64,000 nt of DNA from Rhizobium sp. BK650 (GCF_014195325.1 NZ_JACIBK010000014.1:114983-178982); one strand, 5' to 3'; positions 33,414 to 42,933 are shown, numbered from the stretch's first letter. A program made the numbers and translations. The notes: generated by a model not told the origin, from the letters alone.

Positions 33414-34209
33414 TCAGGCGAGAGATCTGCTCGTCAGTGTAGCACGATTACTGCCGTCTGCGTGCCGACCCGGACCAATAGATGGGTGTCCGCGCATCGA
33501 GGGCGAACCGATGAAGGCCGCGACGAACGTATTGTTCGGACGATCATAGAGGTCGAGTGGCTTGCCGATCTGCTCGACTCGGCCAGCGCGCATGACGACG
33601 ATTTTGTCGGCCATGGTCATCGCCTCGATCTGGTCGTGTGTGACATAGACAATGGTGGTGCCGAGCCGCCAGTGCAGGTCCTCGATCTCGCTGCGCATGG
33701 TGACACGCAGCTTGGCATCGAGATTGGAAAGTGGCTCGTCGAAGAGAAACACTTTCGGATGACGCACGATGGCGCGGCCCATGGCGACGCGCTGGCGCTG
33801 ACCGCCGGAAAGCTGTTTCGGCAGGCAATCGAGCAAGGGTTCGAGGGCGAGAATGCCGGCCATCTCATTGACGAGCCTGTTGATCGTCGCCTTGTCTCGG
33901 CCCTCGAGTTCGAGCGCAAAATCCATGTTTTCCCGGACGGTCATGTGCGAATAAAGCGCATAGCTCTGGAACACCATGGCGATGTCCCGCTGCTTGGGCG
34001 CGATGTCGTGACAGTACGCCCGTCAATTCGAGTTTCGCCGCCGCTGATATGTTCCAGTCCCGCCAGCATGCGCAAAAGCGTGGACTTGCCGCAGCCGAGG
34101 GGCCGACAAGCGTGACGAATTCGCCATCTTCGATATCCACGGATACGCCGTGAATCACCGATGCCGCGCCATACTGCTTCAAGACCCGATCGATCGTTAC
34201 CGATGCCAT
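33414..34209 (-). pseudogene. MsmK/UgpC-type sugar ABC ATPase, frameshifted and 3'-truncated
   Basis: Pieces in three frames: MASVTIDRVLKQYGAASVIH to TLVGPS, then GCGKSTLLRMLAGLEHISGG, then VFQSYALYSHMTVRENMDFA, LSGGQRQRVAMGRAIVRHP, FDEPLSNLDAKLRV and the H-loop VYVTHDQIEAMTM. At least two frame breaks lie in or near Walker A and before the Q-loop. The protein stops at FIGSPSM, lacking the ~100-residue regulatory MOBE/TOBE end. It sits downstream of the permeases, where the importer's ATPase should be. Confidence 0.82.
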
Positions 34210-34390
34210 AGAAGAACCTTTTGTCAGCCGGTCTGTCGGCGATGCCGGTCGACTCCGACGGCGTCCCGTTCGATATGCCCCACATTTATGCGGCATGATG
34301 ATAGAACATCGATCGTCGACCACCGCAACTTGAAGACAAATCGGCAATGAACAACGAGTGAATTGCGCTACCGGTGGCTCCGACCGCTGC

Positions 34391-35236
34391 TCAGCTCTTC
34401 ACCGATCCGGCCGCCATGCCCGCCAGGAAGTAGCGTTGAGCTATTAAATACAGAACCAAGAGCGGGAGCGATCCCAGCACGCTCATCGCCATCATCTCGT
34501 TCCATTCGAACGCATGCTGACCCATAAGAAGCTCGATACCGATCGGAACCGTCCGCATGTCCATCGACTTCGTCAAAGTCAGGGCGAAGAGGAATTCGTT
34601 CCATGCCAGCAGAAAGGTATAGACCGCCGTCGCGACAATGCCAGGTACAGACAGCGGGATGATCACACGCCATAGCGCCGTCCAGCTCGACCCGCCGTCG
34701 ACAAGCACCGCCTCGTCGAGTTCCTTTGGCAAGGTATTGAGATAGCCGGTCATGAGAAGGATCGCGTAAGGCAGGGTAAAGACCATGTAGGTCAAAATCA
34801 ACGCAAAATAGGTGTTGAAAATACCGAGGGCGACGACCATGCCAAAATAGGGGATCAAAAGCGTGATCGGCGGCACGGTCTGCGTGCTGATGATGAAGAC
34901 GTTCAGCGTTTTCTTGAGCCGGAATGTATACCGGCTGAAAGCATAGGCCGTCAGGATGGCGATCAGCACCGTGAGACCCGTTACCACTCCCGCAACGAGA
35001 TAGCTGTTGATGAAGAAACGAACCTTAGTCGGGTCGTTGAAGATCGCAAGATAGGCGACGCTGGTGAAATGGTCCGGCAGCAGCCGCGGCGGCAGGGCAA
35101 AGATTTCGGTATTCGATTTCAAGGACGTGAAGAACATCCACAGGATCGGAAAGCCCGCGAAGACCAGCCCGACCGCCAGCCCGAGATATATCAGGAGGGT
35201 TGGCACTATGGTGCGACTGAGAGAGCGTTTTGCCAT
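34391..35236 (-). CDS. sugar ABC transporter permease (MalG type)
   Basis: 281 residues with six hydrophobic spans (first IVPTLLIYLGLAVGLVFAG) and the cytoplasmic EAA loop DEAVLVDGGSSWTALWRV that docks onto the ATPase. CUT1-family inner-membrane permease. It begins 7 bases after the MalF-type gene. The adjacent ATPase gene is broken, so it needs an ATPase from elsewhere. Confidence 0.9.
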   Translation of the reverse strand: MAKRSLSRTIVPTLLIYLGLAVGLVFAGFPILWMFFTSLKSNTEIFALPPRLLPDHFTSVAYLAIFNDPTKVRFFINSYLVAGVVTGLTVLIAILTAYAFSRYTFRLKKTLNVFIISTQTVPPITLLIPYFGMVVALGIFNTYFALILTYMVFTLPYAILLMTGYLNTLPKELDEAVLVDGGSSWTALWRVIIPLSVPGIVATAVYTFLLAWNEFLFALTLTKSMDMRTVPIGIELLMGQHAFEWNEMMAMSVLGSLPLLVLYLIAQRYFLAGMAAGSVKS

Positions 35237-35242
35237 TGCCGG

Positions 35243-36181
35243 TCACCTGGCCTTCTGATGTTTGATGTAGAAATACGTGGCGCCCATCGAGGTGATCAGA
35301 ATGAAGATTGCGCTCGCCGACGCGCGCGAAAATTCGTAGCTCGAAAAAGCGAGTTTGTAGGTGTAGGTGCTGAGCACCTCGGTCGCGTAGATCGGACCGC
35401 CTCCCGTCGTCATCCACACGAGGGGAAAGACCTGCATCGTCCAGATGAAATCAAGCAAGGCGATGCTGATGATGATCGGCGTCAATTGCGGGATCGTGAT
35501 GTAGCGGAATTTTTGGAACTCATTGGCCCCGTCAATGCCGGCGGCCTCGTAGAGATCCTTGGGAATGCCCTGAAGACCGGCGAGAAGGCTGACCATGTAG
35601 AGCGGGTATCCCGCCCAGATATTCGCAAAGGTCAGCGCGTGCAGCGCGGTTGTGGTGGAAGAAAACCACTCGACCTTGAAGTCAATGATATGGAGCGTCA
35701 TCAGAATGCTGTTGACGACGCCATTGGGGTCCAGCAGCAGCCGCCAGATGATCGCGATGATCACCGCCGTGAAGAGCCAGGGCAAAATGTAGAGAACCCG
35801 CAGAATGCTTCTGATCAACGGGTCGACACGCTGGCTGTTGAGCAAAAGGGCGAAGGCCAGACCGATCAGAAGATGGAAGATGACGCTCATTATCGTGAAG
35901 TAGAGTGTCTGTCCGACCGCCTGCCAGAAAACCGGATCTTTGAAGATCGTCACATAGTTCTGCAAACCAACGAAGGACGCGTCCTTTTTTGTGATCGCAC
36001 CGTCCATCAGCGAATAGCGCAGGACGGTGAGCATGGGAAACAGCATCAGCAGGCAGAAAAGAAACGTCGCCGGTGCGACGTATAGATAGGGTAAAAGCCT
36101 CTTTCGCGTCTTGTAGGAAAGAATGCCGGGCCTTCGTAATTTAACACGCGTGCGGATCGATGTTTCTGTGGCGAGGCTCAT
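35243..36181 (-). CDS. sugar ABC transporter permease (MalF type)
   Basis: 312 residues. After a basic N-terminus come membrane spans (YLYVAPATFLFCLLMLFPML and on) and the EAA loop YEAAGIDGANEFQKFRYITI. It pairs with the MalG-type protein to form the CUT1 importer channel. Separated from the binding-protein gene by a strong hairpin that likely lowers permease expression. Confidence 0.9.
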   Translation of the reverse strand: MSLATETSIRTRVKLRRPGILSYKTRKRLLPYLYVAPATFLFCLLMLFPMLTVLRYSLMDGAITKKDASFVGLQNYVTIFKDPVFWQAVGQTLYFTIMSVIFHLLIGLAFALLLNSQRVDPLIRSILRVLYILPWLFTAVIIAIIWRLLLDPNGVVNSILMTLHIIDFKVEWFSSTTTALHALTFANIWAGYPLYMVSLLAGLQGIPKDLYEAAGIDGANEFQKFRYITIPQLTPIIISIALLDFIWTMQVFPLVWMTTGGGPIYATEVLSTYTYKLAFSSYEFSRASASAIFILITSMGATYFYIKHQKAR

Positions 36182-36228
36182 CAGAGGTAATTTCTCCCTG
36201 GTCGTAACGCATTGCTTGGTCGCGGTGT

Positions 36229-36264
36229 AGCGGCAGCGTGATTGAAGTCTATCACGCTGCCGCT
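36229..36264 (-). promoter_or_regulatory. 13-bp intercistronic hairpin after the binding-protein gene
   Basis: AGCGGCAGCGTGA (36229-36241) pairs perfectly with TCACGCTGCCGCT (36252-36264) around a 10-base loop. Located between the binding-protein stop and the permease start, it fits the attenuating and mRNA-protecting hairpins that raise binding protein over permease in such operons. Confidence 0.65.
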
Positions 36265-36278
36265 GCCGTCTTGGGAGA

Positions 36279-37532
36279 CTACTTCGCGAATTCGGCCAAC
36301 CATTGCTTCTGCGTATTGGCGGCTGCCTCCTTTGCGCCTTGCTGACCGTCGAACATCTTTTGAACTTCGACGTTCATCTGGCGCATCAGATCGTCGGCCA
36401 CCGGCAGTCCGACGAATTCGTTGGCGAGCTTTCCGCTCTGGAAGATTTTGAAAGCTTCTTCGAACAGCGGATCTGACTTGGAGAAGTCGGGCTTGGCGTG
36501 GATATTGCCCGGGAAGGCATTGGCGATCGACACGAGACGGCTGTTCACTTCCGGGCTCATCAGATATTCGACGAGCTTCCAGGCCTCCGCTTTGTGCTCG
36601 CTTTTGTCGCTGATGCCGATACCCCAGGAAGCATAGGGCAGCCCGCGCTTGCCAGTATAGCCGTCGACGGCTGGAAGGGCGGAGATGCCGAACTTGAGAT
36701 TGGGGTTTCGCTGGCGAATGAGATTGATGTGCGCCAACGAGTCGATCATCATGCCGACACGTCCGTTGACGAACTCTTCGACCTTGTCCTGTTCCTTCTT
36801 CGCAAAAATACCAGGCGAGATGACGCCGGCGTCCTGCAGCGACTTGACGTATTCAAGCGTGCCGACCACGGAGGCGTTTTCGAGATCGGGCTTGCCATCC
36901 TTCAGCATGGATGCTCCCGATGCCCAAACCCAGGACATCACGTCATTTTGGATGCCGCCGGGATTTTGCAACGAAAGCGGCAGCACCCAACCATATTGAT
37001 TCTTGTCCGCGTTGGTCATCTTCTTTGCGGCAGCGGCAAATTCGCTGCGGTTTGTCGGCATCTTTTCGACACCGGCCGCCTTCGCCAGATCGAGGTTGAC
37101 AAAGACCGGGTAGACGAACGAGGCAAGCGGGAACATGACGCTTTGCCCGTTGACCTTGATGATATCGGCGATCTGGCTCTGATCATATTTGGCATCAGCC
37201 ATCAGGCTGTCCATCGAGGCAATTGCGCCCTGCTTTGCCAAGCCGTTAACCCATGCGCCGTCCAGGCCGACGACATCGCTGAGTGTCCCCGACGCGGCTC
37301 CGACAACGATCTGATCATGGGTGGCGGAATAGGGACCGCTGACGAGCGTCACCTTGATGCCGGGGTTTTTGGCTTCAAAGTCGTCCATGATGCTGCGCAG
37401 AGCGCCGGCGGGCATTTCTGGTTCCCACCATTGAATGAACTCGAGATTGGTCTGAGCAAAGGCGCAAGTGGCGCATAGTGCCCAAGCGGCCAGCGCCGAC
37501 TGAGCCGCCATGATATATCTTCTGACGTTCAT
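36279..37532 (-). CDS. sugar-binding protein of CUT1 ABC importer
   Basis: 417 residues from ATG 37532 behind AGGGAGG. Signal peptide (SALAAWALCATCAFA, cleavage after FAQ region, residue ~26), then a type-1 extracellular solute-binding fold: LEFIQWWEPEMPAGALRSIM, IVVGAASGTLSDVVGLD, GRVGMMIDSLAHINL and LPYASWGIGISDKSEHK. Periplasmic. First gene of the operon, transcribed leftward from the AT-rich region at 37.6 kb. Ligand unknown; downstream kinase and aldolase suggest a ketose or hexose derivative. Confidence 0.9.
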   Translation of the reverse strand: MNVRRYIMAAQSALAAWALCATCAFAQTNLEFIQWWEPEMPAGALRSIMDDFEAKNPGIKVTLVSGPYSATHDQIVVGAASGTLSDVVGLDGAWVNGLAKQGAIASMDSLMADAKYDQSQIADIIKVNGQSVMFPLASFVYPVFVNLDLAKAAGVEKMPTNRSEFAAAAKKMTNADKNQYGWVLPLSLQNPGGIQNDVMSWVWASGASMLKDGKPDLENASVVGTLEYVKSLQDAGVISPGIFAKKEQDKVEEFVNGRVGMMIDSLAHINLIRQRNPNLKFGISALPAVDGYTGKRGLPYASWGIGISDKSEHKAEAWKLVEYLMSPEVNSRLVSIANAFPGNIHAKPDFSKSDPLFEEAFKIFQSGKLANEFVGLPVADDLMRQMNVEVQKMFDGQQGAKEAAANTQKQWLAEFAK

Positions 37533-38079
37533 GTTTCCCTCCCTAGGAATGATATTTTGCTCGATCCTCCCGACCGAGCCCAAAGTAGGTTCCTTGAGGC
37601 CTCTGGCTGTCAATGAAGAACTGCAATCGGAAAAAGCAAGCAGGCCCCAGGAGTGCTAAAAATGCCTTTAACATATTGATTTTCAAAGATTCTAGCTATC
37701 AATCTCGATACGTTTTTTTCTTTCCGACATATTGCTCGTGTTGCATTTTTTCTTTACTTTCGTAAACAAATGAAAGGCGAGGCGTTCAAAGGAAAACAAA
37801 TGAAAGCTTGTGAGCGGTATGGGAAAAGCAGGTTCGGCGGAGCTGTACGCCTAGAGATATCACTTTAAAGTCGCAATTCGGTTCCAACGACCACCAAAAG
37901 AGAGCCTGGCGTCTGTGCCGCAAAGTCACGGGGTCCCGAGACGGTCCTGTGGTGCCGATGCGGAAAGCACAAAGGCTGCGGCAAAGAGCGACGAGGATGG
38001 CGGCGAGCACTTGTAAACAATGGAGTAAGCAGGCGCTCCTGCGACCGCCCGCCAACCAGCTCCGCCACCGCGGATCTTG
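37533..38079. other. AT-rich promoter region of the importer operon
   Basis: 37660-37800 is AT-rich with T-tracts, and contains TTTCGTAAACAAATGAAAG and a related AAACAAATGAAAG about 30 bases apart (37754-37807). These resemble the TTTCG-type repeats near the DeoR gene and may be operator sites. No gene; open frames at 37786-38204 look like noise. Confidence 0.45.
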
Positions 38080-38887
38080 TTAGATTGCCAGATGCGTCTG
38101 GGGATCGAAGAAGTGCAGCTTGGCGACATCGATCGCCAAGTTGACCATTGCGCCCGGCTGGACTGTGCTGACGGCTTCGAACTTCGCGACGGCGTTTGCC
38201 GCACCGCTCAAGTCCTCGACGGCATCGGGGTCACCGGAGCTGATCCGCACTGCTTCGATCTTCAGATGAACGATCAGCTCGGAGCCCAGTTCCTCGATCG
38301 ATTTCACAAGGGCCGGGATCGTTGCGTAGCGTGATCCCGGTTCCAGACCGCTGTCGTAAAGGTCTTCTGGGCGAATGCGCAGCTTAGCATCGAGATTTGA
38401 CAGGGGCTCGTCCATGAGAAAAGCTGCCGGTTCCCGTACCATTGCGCGTCCCATGGCGACCCGCTGGCGTTGACCGCCGGAGAGCGAGGCCGGTTTGCTG
38501 TCGAGCAGCGTATGCAACTGAAGTGTCTTGGCGATCTCATTGACCCGCTTCGTGCGCTCTTCCTTGTTCTTGCCCGCAAGCTTCATCGAGAAGGCAATGT
38601 TGTCGAACACCGTCATATGCGGATAGAGCGCATAATTTTGAAAGACCATTGCTATGTCCCGGTCCTTCGGTGCGAGATCCTCGACATTTTCTCCACCGAT
38701 GCTCAGGGTCCCGCTGCTGATCTCCTCCAGCCCGGCGATCATGCGCAATGCCGTCGATTTCCCGCATCCCGAAGGGCCGACGAGGATGAGGAACTCGCCA
38801 TCATTTATCGTCAGGCTAAGATCCTTGATCGCGTGGAATTTTGGTTCCAAAGGTCTTGCAAATTTTATCGAGTACAACAACAGCCAC
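38080..38887 (-). pseudogene. UgpC-type sugar ABC ATPase with frameshift and central deletion
   Basis: GTG 38887 behind GGAGGAA starts VAVVVLDKICKTFGTK; a frame change then leads into FHAIKDLSLTINDGEFLILV, Walker A GPSGCGKST, LSGGQRQRVAMGRAMV and MDEPLSNLDAKLR. Directly after that it jumps to IRPEDLYDSGLEPGSRYATI, a C-terminal TOBE segment, so ~140 residues including the H-loop are deleted in frame. It cannot be a normal ATPase. It lies upstream of the importer and downstream of the PfkB gene. Confidence 0.82.
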
Positions 38888-39018
38888 GGCACTTCCTCCT
38901 TGGTATCGTCGCCATCCGATCGTCAGGACAGCCCCTCCCCGGCGCTGTTTCGATTGAACCGAAACCGTCATCTGCGCAGCACAAATCCGATCGTCCAGCG
39001 CACTAGTATTACGGATTC

Positions 39019-39957
39019 TCAGCCTGGCGGCACAACCGGCCTGGGCACGGGTGCATCTTCCCTCGCCAGCCACGCGAGACAGGCGCTTTGATCCGGCAGC
39101 GCCATGCGGCCACCGGGGCCAGTCACCGAGATCGCCGCTGCGGCAGTTGCATAAACGGCGCAGTCGACAGGCTGCTTTCCCTGTGTCAGCGCAAAAGCAT
39201 AAGCGCCGTGAAAGCAATCTCCGGCGCCCGTGGTGTCGACTGCCTTAACCTCGTAGGCCGGAACATGCCAAAAAACGGCGTCCCTCGCCTGCCTGACATA
39301 GGATCCTCGTTCACCGTCGGTCAGAACGACTGCGGTACGGTCATCGGACCAAAGCTCGTGCAGGATCAACGTCGGATCCGTTTCGCAGGAATAAGTCTGA
39401 GCAAATTTCAGTGGCAATACCAGATGGTTGGACAGGCTCATCAATCGTTCCGTCGCAGGCCCGATCGTCCATTCAATGTCTGCCACCACCGCAAGACCGA
39501 GCATGCGGGCGCGCGCAACGATCGTATCGGCGTGGGTGGCATAGCCGTCGATCAACAGCACCTGGGCTTGTGCAAGAGTTTTGTCGGTCACAGCCTCGGA
39601 GGTTCCGTGCGGCACATCATCGTCATAGGCGATAAACCTGTCACCTTCGGGTCCGACCGTGATCACCGACCGTATTGGCCGGGCATCGGCGCGGCGCGGC
39701 GCAAAGGATATATCGACCCCATGCCGTTCAAGCTCGCGGGCGCTGATATCGGTAAGAGGCTGATTGCTCAGCCAGCCGATGAAACCGGCCCGCCCCCCAA
39801 GCTTCGCGACCGCAACAAGGGCCGTCGCGACATTGCCGCCGTGGTCCTGGGTGCGACTTGTCACCTTCCCCTTGCCGGCACTCAGCGGTCGGTCGACATA
39901 GATGATATCGTCGATCGCCAGAGCGCCGAAGCCCAGAACCTGAAGGTTGTGTACCAC
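39019..39957 (-). CDS. PfkB-family carbohydrate kinase
   Basis: 312 residues. PfkB/ribokinase signatures: LGFGALAIDDIIYVDRPL, HGGNVATALVAVAKLGG and the anion-hole/catalytic motif DTTGAGDCFHGAYAFAL with Asp as base. Phosphorylates a sugar hydroxyl using ATP; substrate unknown. It begins 3 bases after the aldolase stop, so kinase and aldolase probably act in sequence on one ketose. The end GPGGRMALPD resembles ketose kinases such as sulfofructose kinase YihV. Confidence 0.86.
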   Translation of the reverse strand: MVHNLQVLGFGALAIDDIIYVDRPLSAGKGKVTSRTQDHGGNVATALVAVAKLGGRAGFIGWLSNQPLTDISARELERHGVDISFAPRRADARPIRSVITVGPEGDRFIAYDDDVPHGTSEAVTDKTLAQAQVLLIDGYATHADTIVARARMLGLAVVADIEWTIGPATERLMSLSNHLVLPLKFAQTYSCETDPTLILHELWSDDRTAVVLTDGERGSYVRQARDAVFWHVPAYEVKAVDTTGAGDCFHGAYAFALTQGKQPVDCAVYATAAAAISVTGPGGRMALPDQSACLAWLAREDAPVPRPVVPPG

Positions 39958-39960
39958 CTG

Positions 39961-40761
39961 TCAACCGCCCGCGGCAGCGAGCGCCTCTTGCGGTGCCATA
40001 CCGCCGTGAATGACGAACTTGAAGGCGCGAGCCGCCATCGTCGTGTCGCCGTGCCCCCAGAGGTTTCGCCCCACCACGGCACCCTTTGCCCCCGCACGCA
40101 ATGCATCGAAGGTCTGAGTCAGAGCCCCGAGCAGATTTTCCGTTTTCGGGCCGCCAGCGATAACGATGGGAACCGGGCACGTGGCGACGGTTTCCCTGAA
40201 AGAGTCGAAGTCCCCGGTGTACCCGACCTTGATCACGTCGACGCCGGTCTCAAACCCGATCCGCACAGCATAGGCAATTTCGTCCGGAGTGAAGACGATC
40301 TTGCCGCCGTTTGAATAGTCGCGGGGATAGACATGCGCAACGACCGGCATTTCAAAGCGAGCGGCGGCGTTGACGGTATCGGTGAGCCAGCGAATATATT
40401 CGCCTTCCGTATTGCCGCGCACCGGAATGGCAACGGCCAGAGCATCGGCACCGTAGCGTACCGCATCCTCGGGGGTTGCGATTAGCTGACGGATTCGGTC
40501 GTCCGGCGTAAAGCAGCCGGCTTGAATGACCAAAGCGGCCTTGCCGGCATAGGCGGGCCACAAGTGGCGCGCAGCACCAGGCTGAATGCTGATATAGTCC
40601 GGCTCTCCGGCCATCACCCGCTTTAGAGCGCCCGGCAGATCCGCCAGACCGCCCTCTCGCACGTTGCCATAACCAACGAAGTGGTCGACTGCGCCACCGA
40701 ACAAATGCCCTGACGGATGTGAAAACAGCCGTGACAGGCGAATCTTGGTTCCAAGGCCCAT
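39961..40761 (-). CDS. class I aldolase (DeoC/FbaB/LsrF type)
   Basis: 266 residues from ATG 40761, preferred because GGAGGGA lies just upstream (the frame opens with TTG at 40782). TIM-barrel class I aldolase features: FGGAVDHFVGYG, VVAHVYPRDYSNGGKIVF, the Schiff-base region DVIKVGYTGDFDSF with a Lys, and phosphate-binding VIAGGPKTENLLGAL. It would split a phosphorylated ketose made by the adjacent PfkB kinase into two three-carbon units. Divergent from a DeoR regulator. Confidence 0.84.
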   Translation of the reverse strand: MGLGTKIRLSRLFSHPSGHLFGGAVDHFVGYGNVREGGLADLPGALKRVMAGEPDYISIQPGAARHLWPAYAGKAALVIQAGCFTPDDRIRQLIATPEDAVRYGADALAVAIPVRGNTEGEYIRWLTDTVNAAARFEMPVVAHVYPRDYSNGGKIVFTPDEIAYAVRIGFETGVDVIKVGYTGDFDSFRETVATCPVPIVIAGGPKTENLLGALTQTFDALRAGAKGAVVGRNLWGHGDTTMAARAFKFVIHGGMAPQEALAAAGG

Positions 40762-40808
40762 TTCGATGCTGTCCCTCCACAAGTTTGATTGCTCGCCGAG
40801 AGCCTAAC

Positions 40809-40950
40809 TCGAAAATAAACGAATGTTCAATATTTCGATTCCTTTCGTTTTGATCTAAAACTGACGTCAAATGGGCTGGACATCCACTTACACGCCCTTC
40901 ATCGCGTTTTTTGAGCACAAAGGGTTGCCCTGGATTTTCGATTTTCGAAA
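40809..40950. promoter_or_regulatory. candidate DeoR-regulator operators (TTTCG repeats)
   Basis: The divergent region carries TCGAAAAT, ATTTCGATTCCTTTCGTTTTGA (40832-40853, with repeats of TTTCG at about 10-base spacing) and GATTTTCGATTTTCGAAAG (40933-40951). DeoR proteins commonly bind tandem TTTCG-like repeats, so these are likely sites for the regulator encoded at 40988. Confidence 0.45.
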
Positions 40951-40987
40951 GCTAGGTACCGTCATCGAAAGGAATTCGGAGGCACAC

Positions 40988-41749
40988 ATGCTTGCGGAAC
41001 AACGGCGACATCAGATCATGCTGGAACTTCAGCGGACCGGCCAAGCGCGCACCACGCAGCTGGCGGAAAACTTCGGTGTCTCAGAGGTGACCATCAGATC
41101 CGACCTGGAAATTCTGGACGCCAAGAAGCTGCTCATCAAAACGCATGGCGGCGCGATCGCTTTACCTGCCAGCTCGCCCGCGGCAGCCTTCGAAGAACGG
41201 ATGAACCGCAATTTCGATGCTAAGCGGCGCATCGCGCAGATGGCCGCACGCCAGATCATCGACAACCAGTCCATTGTGTTCGACAGCGGCTCGACACTGC
41301 TGCAGGTCGCCATGCAAATGCCGCCGGTCAGTAACGTCGTGGTGGCCACAACCGCCATGAATATCGCGCAGCATCTCATGTATCGGCCAGGGCTGGACGT
41401 GCACATGATAGGCGGCCGGGTCTTTCCCAGCACCGTCAGCACGATCGTCTCGGATTCCGATAAGGCGGTCGGCGGTCTTGTCGCCCACCAGGCGTTCCTC
41501 AGCGCTCATGCCATCGATCACGCATTCGATGTCGTCGATGTCTCGGAAGACATTGCGCGCACAAAACGCAATCTGGTCCGCATGGCGAGGCGCGTCATTC
41601 TCGTGGCGGATTCCAGCAAGTGGGATATTGGTGCTTCGTCCAAGGCATTTTCGCTTTCCCGGGTCGATCTGATCATTACCGACACCGGCATGCCGCACGG
41701 GATTCGCAGTCGACTGGACAAGCTGGGGGTCGAAGTGCGCTATGTGTAG
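40988..41749 (+). CDS. DeoR-family sugar-operon repressor
   Basis: 253 residues from ATG 40988 behind AATTCGGAGG. N-terminal HTH (AEQRRHQIMLELQRTGQART, FGVSEVTIRSDLEILDAK) and C-terminal DeoR sensor (IVFDSGSTLLQVAMQ, VVATTAMNIAQHL, VADSSKWD). The sensor usually binds a phosphorylated sugar. Divergent from the aldolase-kinase-importer genes, which it probably controls. Confidence 0.9.
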   Translation: MLAEQRRHQIMLELQRTGQARTTQLAENFGVSEVTIRSDLEILDAKKLLIKTHGGAIALPASSPAAAFEERMNRNFDAKRRIAQMAARQIIDNQSIVFDSGSTLLQVAMQMPPVSNVVVATTAMNIAQHLMYRPGLDVHMIGGRVFPSTVSTIVSDSDKAVGGLVAHQAFLSAHAIDHAFDVVDVSEDIARTKRNLVRMARRVILVADSSKWDIGASSKAFSLSRVDLIITDTGMPHGIRSRLDKLGVEVRYV

Positions 41750-41907
41750 AGGCGGCCAAATGCCAATTGTTCTTCATGTAACAAAAAATTTTGCGCATGC
41801 GATATTCTCAGGCTACAAACGCAATTCGAAAGCCCCACACTCCGCCTTTGCGATATCTGACGCAGACGAGCCTTGGCGCAGTGCAACCAGAATTGCCAAG
41901 GAACAAG

Positions 41908-42933
41908 ATGACGATCAAAACCATGGACGATTTCGCCCGGTCCTGTGGCGTTTCTCGTCCAACGCTTTCCCGGTATTTCGATAACCCGAGCAGCGTAAAG
42001 CCGGGGACGCGCAAACGCATCGAGGACGCGCTGTCGGCATCGGACTACCGGCCGAACCTCTATGCCCGCAACCTTAATCGCAAGAGGACACGAAACATTG
42101 GCATTCTCGTGCCTGTCATCACAGATCCATTCTATGCCGAAATGATCAACCGTCTGGAATTGCTCGTGCGTGGTGAAGGTTACTGGCCAATCGTCATTTC
42201 GTCCCACGGCTTGCCGGATCTCGAAGCCGAGGCTGTGAACACGCTTCTGTCCTTGAAGGCTGCCGGTGCGATCATCGCGCCTCTTGGTCTCTCTTCCGAG
42301 CCAGGCATCTTCGAAAAACTCCGGGAGAGCATTCCCATTGTCTACTTCGATACGTTCATCGAAGGCGACACGCCCTTCATTGGCAACAATAACGCCCAAA
42401 GCGTTGCGACGATTGTCGACTATCTCTGCCGATCGGGCGAGGCGCCCGCATATTTCGACATTCCGCATGTCAATCACAATTCCGGGGAGAGGCTGGCAAG
42501 CTATATCGCCACGATCAAGTCGCTCGGTTTCGAACCGGTCGTGTTTGGCGCCACTGAGAATTATGGCTGGGATTTCGAACGTATGGGATACGAGCAGACC
42601 GATGCAATGATCGCGACCGGAACGCTCCCGGGCAGGACGATTCTCTGCGCAAACGATCGCCTCGCCTTCGGCGCAATGGCAGCCGCCCACTCGCGCGGCC
42701 TTCGCGTCGGCCGCCGAAGCGACAGCGATCTTCGCATCGCCGCCCATGACGACCACCCTCTCAGCCGCTATACCTGCCCGCCATTGACGACAATGGCGCA
42801 AGACTTCACCGCCATGGCGCGCGGCAGCGTCGACACACTGCTGTCGATGCTCGATGAAGACAATGACGCCACAAAGGTTGTCGCGCGAAAAATCATCCTC
42901 GACGGTACATTGGTGATGCGTCAGTCGGCGTGA
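41908..42933 (+). CDS. LacI-family transcriptional regulator
   Basis: 341 residues from ATG 41908 (AAGGA just upstream; a Met 5 codons later is possible). HTH DDFARSCGVSRPTLSRYFDN followed by the hinge YRPNLYARNLNRKRT and a periplasmic-binding-like sensor (NIGILVPVITDPFYAEMINR, ILCANDRLAFGAMAAAHSRG). It follows the DeoR gene by ~160 bases and probably governs the esterase/oxidoreductase/isomerase genes to the right. Its stop overlaps the convergent hydrolase by 13 bases. Confidence 0.88.
   Translation: MTIKTMDDFARSCGVSRPTLSRYFDNPSSVKPGTRKRIEDALSASDYRPNLYARNLNRKRTRNIGILVPVITDPFYAEMINRLELLVRGEGYWPIVISSHGLPDLEAEAVNTLLSLKAAGAIIAPLGLSSEPGIFEKLRESIPIVYFDTFIEGDTPFIGNNNAQSVATIVDYLCRSGEAPAYFDIPHVNHNSGERLASYIATIKSLGFEPVVFGATENYGWDFERMGYEQTDAMIATGTLPGRTILCANDRLAFGAMAAAHSRGLRVGRRSDSDLRIAAHDDHPLSRYTCPPLTTMAQDFTAMARGSVDTLLSMLDEDNDATKVVARKIILDGTLVMRQSA

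Noticed and set aside
35069..36085. 338-codon plus-strand open frame
   Set aside because: Antisense to the MalF-type permease; composition (Arg, Asp, Gly, Gln-rich) is typical of mirrored membrane-protein codons.
39088..40314. 408-codon plus-strand open frame
   Set aside because: It is antisense to the PfkB kinase and aldolase genes, whose motifs are clear on the minus strand; high GC makes long mirror frames common here.
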